From assembly GCA_947167825.1 (NCBI GenBank), contig CAMVJN010000002.1, forward strand, positions 1 through 41,056: a DNA stretch of 41,056 nucleotides, written 5' to 3'. This stretch comes from an uncultured Selenomonadales bacterium (GTDB taxonomy: Bacteria; Bacillota; Negativicutes; Selenomonadales; Selenomonadaceae). Below the pieces are notes generated by a model, which was not told the DNA's origin, ran no database searches, and saw only the letters and a program-made list of their open reading frames with translations. Of the stretch, positions 1 through 7,667 are shown one piece after another (position 1 is the first letter of the stretch; every line of letters starts with the position of its first letter). The position numbers and the translations under genes were made by a program.

Positions 1-1165
1 TCAATCCGAACCACACCAGCGCCGAACCGCCCTCCTGAAGGTTGAGTCCGTGCCCTGCTGAAGCCGGATGGATCAGCGCCACGGGGATTTTCCCGGCGTT
101 CCAGTCGCTGATGTCCGCGCTCGTCTTGATGTCCCTCGCGTCGAACCGCGCCATGATGCGCTCCCGGTCGTGCTTGTACCAGTAGGCCACAAGCAGCGGC
201 TTCCCGTTCGCCGCCTCGATGATATCTTCCAGAGCGTCCAGCTTTCGAGAGTGTAGCGCGTTAGAGTTCCCGTCCTCATCATAGACAGCGCCATTGGCCA
301 TCTGTAAGAGTTTGTTGGAGAGAGCCGCCGCGCTCACGGCGTCGATTTCCGTGCCGCCAAGCTCCAGGACCATCTCCGTTTTCATGCGCTCATAACGCTG
401 GCGCTCCTTCTCGGAAAGGGCAACGACCACCTCGCTTTCGATGCGCTCCGGCATTTCGAGGAAATCCCCCGCTTTCATCGAGATCGTGATGTCCGATATC
501 TGACGATAGATTTCTTCCTCTGCGCCAGCCTTTGGAGTGTAGCTGAAGATCATATGCTGGTTCCTCTTGTCCGGGTTGAAGTACATCTCGCGATACTGCC
601 CGATGAACCGGCCCAGCCGCTTTCCCATGTCCAGCAGGCGGAACTCCGCCCAGAGGTCCATGAGTCCGTTGCTCGACGGCGTCCCCGTCAGCCCGACGAT
701 GCGCTTCACCTTTGGGCGAACCTTCATCAACGCCCTGAAACGCTTTGTCTGGTGGGACTTGAAGCTCGAAAGCTCGTCGATGACCACCATGTCGTAATCG
801 AAGGGGATGCCGCTTTTATTAACAAGCCAATCCACATTTTCCCTGTTGATGATGTGGATAACCGTCCGTTCCCGGAGAGCAGATCTCCGCTCCTCCTCCG
901 TCCCGACGGCGACGGAATACGTCAACCCCTCCAGATGCTCCCATTTTCGAAGTTCCGCCGGCCACGTGTCCCTCGCCACGCGTAGGGGGGCGATGACCAG
1001 CACCCGGCTGACTTCAAAACTATCAAAAAGAAGGTCGCTCAAAGCCGTGAGCGTTATGACCGTCTTTCCTCAACCCAAGCCCATGTCCAGGAGAACAGCG
1101 GCTTCTTCATGGCTCTCGATAAAATCGACAGCGTACTGCTGATAATCATGCGGCACGAACTTCAT
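1..1165 (-). CDS. Phage SNF2/DEAD-like helicase, runs off the left edge; interrupted by an in-frame TGA at codon 32 inside the Walker A motif
   Basis: Start ATG at 1165 preceded by AGGAGGTGATG. Reads MKFVPHDYQQYAVDFIESHEEAAVLLDMGLG*GKTVITLTALSDLLFDSFEVSRVLVIAPLRVARDTWP..., then VVIDELSSFKS, GLTGTPSSNGLMDLWAE and SAGHGLNLQEGGSALVWFGL, which are SNF2-type motifs. The stretches I translated stay in one frame. Confidence 0.8.
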
Positions 1166-1178
1166 AGGGCATCACCTC

Positions 1179-1652
1179 CTAACTATTAATCATCTTTAGC
1201 ACAGCATTCAATTCAGCATGAAACTTTGCGTGCTCGGCCTGCGACGCAAAAATCCGCAAATTTTCGGGGTTGTTGTTCCTGACGTTCCCGTCAATGTGGT
1301 GGACGACCTCCCCCGTTTTCAGCGGTCTGCCAAGGATTCGCTCAGCAACCACCCTATGCTCATGCCGCCCGTAATATTTGGGATATGCCACGCCAGCGCC
1401 GGAATTGACACGCGCCAGACGAAGTTTTGTCCGGACCTCGGCTGTCATCCTGCTTTTGTTCATCACCCTGTTCAGTCTGGTGAATGTAGCAGAAATGTTC
1501 GTGTAATCTTTCAGCGTACCATACCTTTCAGGATTTCTGCTTTTGCTTGAGTAATCTGCCAAGCACTGCCGACTGCAAAAGTTGTGTCTGTGTATGTGCG
1601 ATGGGCAACGAATCATTTCCTTGCCGCAAAAATCGCATTTAACAAGGGGCAT
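1179..1652 (-). CDS. HNH endonuclease with N-terminal Cys zinc-finger
   Basis: Start at MPLVKCDFCGKEMIRCPSH...; EHRVVAERILGRPLKTGEVVHHIDGNVRNNNPENLRIF is an HNH_3-like motif. The longer ORF start at 1817 overlaps the VRR-NUC gene and is unlikely. Confidence 0.85.
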   Translation of the reverse strand: MPLVKCDFCGKEMIRCPSHIHRHNFCSRQCLADYSSKSRNPERYGTLKDYTNISATFTRLNRVMNKSRMTAEVRTKLRLARVNSGAGVAYPKYYGRHEHRVVAERILGRPLKTGEVVHHIDGNVRNNNPENLRIFASQAEHAKFHAELNAVLKMINS

Positions 1653-1944
1653 CTTTCTCACCTCCAATCTCATCCAGCACACCCCCGATCTGCTCCGCCC
1701 CATCGATGACGGCAGCGTAGAAGCCAAGCCTCCGAAGCTCGCGTATCCGTCGCTCCTGTATTGGGCGTGTCTTCTTCCCCGGCGCCTTAACCTCGACAAA
1801 GCCAACTTTCCCGTCACGTAAGAGAATTATGCGGTCGGGAACGCCGGATGTGCCCGGAGATGTGAACTTCCAAGCCAAGCCCCCGCGTTCCCTCGCCGCC
1901 TTTACAAGTTTATGTTCAATTATTTTTTCAAGCATATCGCCCAA
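1639..1944 (-). CDS. VRR-NUC domain nuclease
   Basis: LEKIIEHKLVKAARERGGLAWKFTSPGTSGVPDRIILLRDGKVGFVEVKAPGKKTRPIQERRIRELRRLGF: typical phage VRR-NUC pattern (GVPDR...FVEVK). Confidence 0.9.
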   Translation of the reverse strand: MGDMLEKIIEHKLVKAARERGGLAWKFTSPGTSGVPDRIILLRDGKVGFVEVKAPGKKTRPIQERRIRELRRLGFYAAVIDGAEQIGGVLDEIGGEKDAPC

Positions 1945-2131
1945 CCCCCGTCAAATATGGGATTTTGAGGGACGTGTGAAGCCCGGAGAAGGTCTATGCC
2001 CAACCCTATATATATATGTATTTTTCCAAAAAATCCCCATATATAAGGTTATATATAAACCTTCACACATCTGCACACATTCCCTTAATCCCTTGTGCCA
2101 CATGGCATTAACCCTATTTTGCAGACCTGCA

Positions 2132-4405
2132 TCAAAAATCCTGCTCAGCAAGGCAAAGGCGGAGCCCCAGCACCCATACCCCGTCACGGCGCTTCTTCCG
2201 CTCAAAACCGCGCTGGTCAACCGCGCTATAAAAATCGGCAGTGCTCCGGGTGAACTCCCCCGTCCTCGCGCAATAAGCGCGATACGCGCTGTAGAACTCA
2301 CCGGACTTCTCACGCAGTCCCTCGCCAATCTCGCAGCAATCGTCGAGGAAATGGGAGAGCCAGTCGTTGTCTTCCCGGTATTTATTGATGGCATTCTCGA
2401 CGCACCCCGGCAAACGGAACCTGAAATCTTCCGCGATGGCTTTCTGCGCCCCCTCGATGATCCATTTAAGTATGTAGGGCGCGGCATTCTTCTGGAGATG
2501 CCCCGCATAGTTCTTGATGTCCTTCTTCCCTGTGATAGTCGCTCCGAAAGGAATGACGATGAGCCGCCGCCAAATGCCCGTGTCCATCCCGCCGACCTTC
2601 GGGAGATGGTTCGTGTAAAGCACCAAGGTATGCGACGGCGTGAAATCAAAAGGAGCCTTGAACTTCTTTTCGCCCCGGATTTTGTCAGTGCTGCAGAGCT
2701 GCTTGATAATGGATGCAGAAAGACGGACGCCCTCCTCAAGTTCTGCTGCTATAAGGAGGCGTTTGCCCCTGGCCTCGGCCACTTCGGGCTTCACGTTCCT
2801 CCGGCACCCCGCCGTCAACGCATCCGCTGAAATTCCACCGGCGTATGTCCCCAGCACCCATGCGATTGTGTTCCAGAAAGTGCTCTTGCCGTTCGCGCCA
2901 TCACCGTAGCTGATGATAAGCGCCTCCAAATATACCGAGCCAACCGCGACCAACCCGCAGATTTTCTGTACATATTCGACCAGTTCGATATCACCTTGAA
3001 AAATCGTGTAGAGGAAATCCATCCAGATTTCCTTGCCTTCGTCCCCCGGCGCTGTGCTGCAGATTTTCGTGATAAGGTCGCTGTAAACGAATTCGTGCCG
3101 CCCCGCCACCCCCTGCTTGAGGTCGTATGTCCCGTCCTGGCAGTTCAGAAGAAAGGCGTCCTTGTCGAAGTCGGTCGGCTTCGCGAGGATTCGCGGCTTC
3201 GCCGCCGTAAGAGCCGACAAGATATATTTCATGTCCCGCCGTTTCATCACGAACGACTTGTACGCTAAAGCGGAGATGTAGGCAAGATACGCTTTGCGCT
3301 GGCTGTCCTCTATTTTCTTCTCGAGAGCCTTGCCGCCCGCCTTCACGGCCTCCTCTGCCAGTCCCGCGCTGCAGAGCGCCTTGGACGTACGCTCCACCTC
3401 GTCCTCCGCGTCGGCGAGCTGGAGGTCTAAAAACTCCTCCGCCGCGCCCAGCGTGCTTTCCCACGATTCTTCCCAGAACTGGCCATTATAACGAAGATAA
3501 TCCGTCGCTGCAGTGAATCTGATCTCGTTACCATATTCCTTCACCAGCGCCTTCGACTGCCCTATATCGGAATAATCCTCCGGCTTCAGGCTGCCAGCGC
3601 CAAAGTCATCGTTATATTTGTCAGGGGAAATGTAGCCATCCTGTCCTTGAACTTTCTTACAGAACTTGCACGCGCTCCTCCAGATTTTTGAAAGCTCCGA
3701 ATCCGAAAGCGGCGGGTCGCATTTTTCGGCGTGTTCCAGGAAAAGCGCATGCGCCTTCTCCGTCTCGCCGTACCTTTTCAGCACACGCCCCGCGAAGTGA
3801 GACAGCGTGCTGTTCCGGCTCCCTTCGAGGATTACGGCTGGAATCGGCAATTTTGCCGGCTTCGGGCTCTCCCCGTCAACAATCTCGTCAACCGTCATGA
3901 ACCCCTCGTGCCAAAAAACCTCGTCAGCACTCACATCGGCCCCGTACATGAAGCGCCCCGCATCCAGCGCCCCTTCGTCGAAGAAGGGGTACTTTTGCTT
4001 GAGCGCGTGCTTCAGTTCGGCGATTTCATCCGCGCTTTCGCATTTCGCAATCGGCGCGTGGAAGTGGAATTTCGGCCTCGCGCTCTTGCCTTTCTTCGGC
4101 TTCATATTGTGCCGGCTCGGCGTCGTGGCGAATTCTACATCCCGAAGCTCCTCGTCCGCCGCCAGCTTCTCCGGCGTGACCCAGTCCTCGGGGTTGTCGG
4201 AATGGTCGTTATCCACGTCCATCTCTATGACCGAAGCCTCCTCAAAATTTCGGTTGCTCCGATAGTTGTTCTTGTACTTCGCGGCGACATGGTCAAACTG
4301 CACCGCCGCAGCAAGCTCCGCCGCACTCGCCGCTTCCACCCTGTTGGGATAGACGCAGTTCTCGGCGTCCCCTGCGCTGTTTGATGTGTAGAGTATGAAC
4401 TTCAT
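2132..4405 (-). CDS. Phage/plasmid primase-helicase, P4/D5 family
   Basis: 757 aa; C-terminal helicase with SYGDGANGKSTFWNTIAWVLG (Walker A), KRLLIAAELEEG, FTPSHTLVLYTNHLPKVGGMDTGIWRRLIVIPF. Confidence 0.9.
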   Translation of the reverse strand: MKFILYTSNSAGDAENCVYPNRVEAASAAELAAAVQFDHVAAKYKNNYRSNRNFEEASVIEMDVDNDHSDNPEDWVTPEKLAADEELRDVEFATTPSRHNMKPKKGKSARPKFHFHAPIAKCESADEIAELKHALKQKYPFFDEGALDAGRFMYGADVSADEVFWHEGFMTVDEIVDGESPKPAKLPIPAVILEGSRNSTLSHFAGRVLKRYGETEKAHALFLEHAEKCDPPLSDSELSKIWRSACKFCKKVQGQDGYISPDKYNDDFGAGSLKPEDYSDIGQSKALVKEYGNEIRFTAATDYLRYNGQFWEESWESTLGAAEEFLDLQLADAEDEVERTSKALCSAGLAEEAVKAGGKALEKKIEDSQRKAYLAYISALAYKSFVMKRRDMKYILSALTAAKPRILAKPTDFDKDAFLLNCQDGTYDLKQGVAGRHEFVYSDLITKICSTAPGDEGKEIWMDFLYTIFQGDIELVEYVQKICGLVAVGSVYLEALIISYGDGANGKSTFWNTIAWVLGTYAGGISADALTAGCRRNVKPEVAEARGKRLLIAAELEEGVRLSASIIKQLCSTDKIRGEKKFKAPFDFTPSHTLVLYTNHLPKVGGMDTGIWRRLIVIPFGATITGKKDIKNYAGHLQKNAAPYILKWIIEGAQKAIAEDFRFRLPGCVENAINKYREDNDWLSHFLDDCCEIGEGLREKSGEFYSAYRAYCARTGEFTRSTADFYSAVDQRGFERKKRRDGVWVLGLRLCLAEQDF

Positions 4406-4819
4406 TTACAATCCTCCATTCTTGGTTTCCACGCAGTCTTCGCTATAATAGCGGATCGGCATCCCCCGCCGTTCCGCCCGGCGGATTTCCTCCGCCATAC
4501 CGTCCGTAATCCTTAACCCGAACACCCAGAGTTCCGCGCATTTTGTAAGAAACACCATTGCCATGAATATAGCCTCGTCTCTTTCCGTCTCCTCAGACAT
4601 GAATCTCGGCAGGAAGAGGTGCGGCGCAAAAGGTATGGCCCCGCTTTCAAAAGCGAACCTGCAGTAGCGGATAGCATTCTCGGTGTTGCGTTCGGTATCT
4701 CCGGCATAAGGCGACGCGACGTATACCACCGGCCTCCAGGCGCGTCGCTCGATGTTCACGATGGCGTTATGCGGTACGGGGTCGCGGTATCCTTCATCGT
4801 TGTACTTGCTGACTTCCAC
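4406..4819 (-). CDS. DUF4406-like phage protein (nucleoside deoxyribosyltransferase-like fold)
   Basis: VVYVASPYAGDTERNTENAIRYCRFAFESGAIPFAPHLFLPRF...CAELWVFGLRITDGMAEEIRRAERRGMPIRYY. Confidence 0.8.
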   Translation of the reverse strand: MEVSKYNDEGYRDPVPHNAIVNIERRAWRPVVYVASPYAGDTERNTENAIRYCRFAFESGAIPFAPHLFLPRFMSEETERDEAIFMAMVFLTKCAELWVFGLRITDGMAEEIRRAERRGMPIRYYSEDCVETKNGGL

Positions 4820-4863
4820 GGTTTCGTCCTCCTTTCGTTAGAATGTGGGCGGCTGAAGCCTGT

Positions 4864-5119
4864 CCCACCTTCTAAAAGAGAAAAGCGTCACGATTTGACG
4901 AAGAAAATCAAAAAAATTTTCAGGCCAGCGGCAAAAAGTCCGTTGGCTTTTTTTCTTTCCTTTTAATAGCCGAAGCAACCGAAAAAATTGTCCGGCTTCG
5001 TCAAACTGATCCGCTTTTCTCTTTTGGATAGTGGAGAGGAAGGCGGCAGAAAAAATTTTTTCGAGGAAAATCAAAAATTCTTCGTCAAAACATCCGGCTT
5101 TTCTCTTTTGGTAAGTGGG
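4864..5119. repeat. Three copies of a bipartite ~40-bp repeat in an AT-rich divergent intergenic region (one +, two -)
   Basis: Core CCAC-N4-[C/T]-AAAAGAGAAAAGC-spacer-TTTGACGAAG at 4864-4903 (+), 4996-5034 (-) and 5080-5119 (-). Confidence 0.85.
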
Positions 5120-5154
5120 AGGGCAGAAAAGCCCCTGAGAAAGGAGGACGCTAC

Positions 5155-5322
5155 ATGGACGAAAACACTATCAAGACACCTACGGAACCTGTGAGCGACG
5201 CGGAGCTTGCCGACACGCTCATTGCCGTGAGCGTGGTGTCGAAGCGGCTGGCCGAGAGGCTGAGAACACAAAAAGAGCCTTCCGTTGACACGCAAACGGA
5301 AGGCGACTCGAATGGAGGATGA
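5155..5322 (+). CDS. Small hypothetical phage protein (55 aa)
   Basis: MDENTIKTPTEPVSDAELADTLIAVSVVSKRLAERLRTQKEPSVDTQTEGDSNGG*, preceded by AAGGAGG. Confidence 0.65.
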   Translation: MDENTIKTPTEPVSDAELADTLIAVSVVSKRLAERLRTQKEPSVDTQTEGDSNGG

Positions 5323-5327
5323 CAATC

Positions 5328-5684
5328 ATGGGAAAAGTTGAAGAATTGGTAGACTCGCTGGACGATATGGCTGCCTGCAGCGAAAGGCTGACGAAGGCAT
5401 TGCTTGGCGTCCGCGACATCATCACGGGAAACCGGAAGAAAGCGGAAAGCAAAGCAGCCGCGACAAAGGCAGCCACGCCCGAGAAGGCCGAAACCAAGCC
5501 GGAGAAACCCGCTGAAAAGACTTACACGTTCGTCGAAGTTAGGCAGGCATGCTCGGCTAAGGCTCACGAAGGCTACACAGAGCAGATCAGGGCTATGATC
5601 GCCAAGTATGGAGCGGACAGGCTCTCCGCCGTGAAGGAAGAGGACTATGCCGCGATTATGGCGGACTTGGAGGCGCTGTCATGA
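5328..5684 (+). CDS. Hypothetical phage protein, Ala/Lys-rich linker
   Basis: Starts MGKVEELVDSLDDMAACSERLTKALLGV... with GGAGG upstream; 3' end overlaps the next ATG by 4 nt. Confidence 0.75.
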   Translation: MGKVEELVDSLDDMAACSERLTKALLGVRDIITGNRKKAESKAAATKAATPEKAETKPEKPAEKTYTFVEVRQACSAKAHEGYTEQIRAMIAKYGADRLSAVKEEDYAAIMADLEALS

Positions 5685-6817
5685 GCGAGCATTCGCTGTT
5701 CTCCCCGTCTGCAAGCCACAGGACGCTGAACTGCCCGCCGAGCCTCATGCTCTGCGCGGCGCAACCCGACGGGACAAGCACCTACGCCGAGGAAGGAACA
5801 TGCGCCCACGAGCTCTGTGCGTATCTCGTCGAAAAGTCTCTGGGACGCCACGTGAGAGACCCGACCGCGAACCTTGCGTATTATGACGCAGAGATGCAGT
5901 CGTGCGCCGAGGGCTACACCGACTATGTCTTGGAATCATATAATCAGGCGAAGATATCATGCCCGGATGCAAGAGTCTTCGTCGAGCAGCGGGTCGATAT
6001 CTCCCGCTGGGTTCCCGGCTGCGGCGGCACTGCGGACTGCATCATAGTCGCAGACGGAACGCTTACGGTCATCGATTACAAGCACGGCGTCGGCGTCCCC
6101 GTCAGCGCGGAGTCCGAGGAATTCGGCGGCAATCCGCAGCTCATGTGCTACTGCCTCGGTGCGCTTGAGATGTTTGATGGTATCTACAATATCGACACCG
6201 TCAAGATGGCCATCTACCAGCCCCGCCGCGAGAACGTCAGTGAGCATACCATGAGCAAAGACAATCTCTTACAATGGGCCGATGCAGTCCTTGCCCCCAC
6301 AGCGAAGCAGGCTCTCGAAGGGAAGGGAGAGTTCAAGGCGGGTGAGCATTGCAGATTCTGTAAGATCAAGGCTACATGCCGGGAACGGGCCGAACAGAAT
6401 ATGGCAGCCGCGAAGTACGACTTCCAGCCGCCCGCCGAGCTGTCGGACGAGGAAATCGACGACATACTTCTAAAGACCGACCGTCTGACGGAATGGGCAA
6501 GCGACGTCAAGGAATATGCACTGACACAGGCCCTTCAAGGAAAGGATTTCGAGCATTTCAAGGTTGTCGAGGGGAGGAGCGTCAGGAAGTACACGTCTGA
6601 AGCTGACGCGGCAGATGCCGTCAAAGCCGCGGGGTACGACCCTTATGAGAAAAAACTCCTCGGCATCACTGCAATGACGAGCCTTCTCGGAAAGAAGAAG
6701 TTCCAGGAGATTCTCGGCGATCTTACCTTCAAACCACAGGGCAAGCCTACACTTGTACAAAAGTCGGACAAGCGTCCGGCATGGAAGAATACCGCAGAAG
6801 AAGATTTCAATATGTAA
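5681..6817 (+). CDS. DUF2800 family protein (PD-(D/E)XK-like nuclease)
   Basis: MSEHSLFSPSASHRTLNCPPSLMLC...YAEEGTCAHELCAYLVE...GGTADCIIVADGTLTVIDYKHGVGVPV: hallmark DUF2800 sequence. Confidence 0.92.
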   Translation: MSEHSLFSPSASHRTLNCPPSLMLCAAQPDGTSTYAEEGTCAHELCAYLVEKSLGRHVRDPTANLAYYDAEMQSCAEGYTDYVLESYNQAKISCPDARVFVEQRVDISRWVPGCGGTADCIIVADGTLTVIDYKHGVGVPVSAESEEFGGNPQLMCYCLGALEMFDGIYNIDTVKMAIYQPRRENVSEHTMSKDNLLQWADAVLAPTAKQALEGKGEFKAGEHCRFCKIKATCRERAEQNMAAAKYDFQPPAELSDEEIDDILLKTDRLTEWASDVKEYALTQALQGKDFEHFKVVEGRSVRKYTSEADAADAVKAAGYDPYEKKLLGITAMTSLLGKKKFQEILGDLTFKPQGKPTLVQKSDKRPAWKNTAEEDFNM

Positions 6818-6832
6818 ATGGAGGAATTCATT

Positions 6833-7390
6833 ATGTCAAAATTTGTAAACCCCACAAAAGTCGTAACCGGTCTCTGCACGTTCAGCTATCTCAACTGCTG
6901 GGAGCCGAAGGCCATCGAGGGCGGGAAGCCCAAATTCTCTGTATCTCTGGTCATCCCTAAGAGCGATACCAAGACCGTGGAGAAGATCAACGCCGCCATT
7001 CAGGCAGCTTACGAGGAGGGCAAGGGGAAGCTCAAGGGCAACGGCAAGTCCGTCCCCGCGCTCTCTGCCATCCGCACACCGCTTCGCGACGGAGATACCG
7101 ACCGTCCCGATGACGAGGTCTACAAGGGCTGCTGGTTCATCAACGCCAACTCGGACACAGCACCTGGCATCGTAGACGCTGAGTGCCAGCCTATCCTCAC
7201 CCGCTCGGAGATGTACAGCGGTGTCAAGGGTCGAGCCAGCGTGAACCTGTATGCCTACAACGTGAACGGCAATCGCGGAATTGCGTGCGGTCTGAACAAC
7301 CTCCAGAAGCTCTCCGACGGTACGCCGCTGGGCGGCAAATCCCGCGCCGAGGATGACTTCGCGACGGACGACGATGACTTCCTGAACTAA
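6833..7390 (+). CDS. DUF2815 family protein (probable ssDNA-binding)
   Basis: MSKFVNPTKVVTGLCTFSYLNCWEPKAIEGGKPKFSVSLVIPKSD...; acidic C-terminal tail DDFATDDDDFLN as in SSB-like proteins; GGAGGA upstream of ATG 6833. Confidence 0.9.
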   Translation: MSKFVNPTKVVTGLCTFSYLNCWEPKAIEGGKPKFSVSLVIPKSDTKTVEKINAAIQAAYEEGKGKLKGNGKSVPALSAIRTPLRDGDTDRPDDEVYKGCWFINANSDTAPGIVDAECQPILTRSEMYSGVKGRASVNLYAYNVNGNRGIACGLNNLQKLSDGTPLGGKSRAEDDFATDDDDFLN

Positions 7391-7448
7391 AAAAAGCGGG
7401 ACAGCGGGAGTTTTAAAGGCTCCCGCCGCCCCGGAAAGGATGACGATC

Positions 7449-7610
7449 ATGGACAATTATTATGAGTTCGCAAAGCAGACGGTCGTTTTTGCTTGTTTCG
7501 GCATCTTGCTGACCATCGGCTTTTCCGAGGCTCTCACATTTGGCGTATGGCTCGCCGAGCAAGTCAGAGAAGGATTGCTTTCGCGCATCAAGGGATTCCT
7601 TTCCCGTTGA
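7449..7610 (+). CDS. Small membrane protein (53 aa)
   Basis: MDNYYEFAKQTVVFACFGILLTIGFSEALTFGVWLAEQVREGLLSRIKGFLSR*; hydrophobic central helix; GGAAAGGATG upstream. Confidence 0.6.
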   Translation: MDNYYEFAKQTVVFACFGILLTIGFSEALTFGVWLAEQVREGLLSRIKGFLSR

Positions 7611-7617
7611 ATACCGG

Positions 7618-7639
7618 GGGCGGCGGCAAAACGCCGCCC
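7618..7639 (+). terminator. GC-rich hairpin between small ORF and DNA polymerase (terminator or attenuator-like)
   Basis: GGGCGGCG-GCAAAA-CGCCGCCC followed by TATTCTGTTTT. Confidence 0.45.
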
Positions 7640-7667
7640 TATTCTGTTTTCCGAAAGGGAGTACACC

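Noticed and set aside
68-1142. Plus-strand ORFs (68-256, 554-985, 567-797, 807-1142) over the helicase
   Set aside because: Antisense shadows; the minus strand carries helicase motifs in one frame.
1829-2830. 333-aa plus-strand ORF
   Set aside because: Overlaps the primase C-terminus and VRR-NUC start antisense; no RBS or domain signal.
4864-5119. CRISPR array
   Set aside because: Only three copies, in mixed orientation, with unequal spacing; no cas genes.
7384-7440. Hairpin GCGGGAG...CTCCCGC after DUF2815 as a terminator
   Set aside because: No T-run follows; could be an intergenic hairpin of unknown role, too weak to call.
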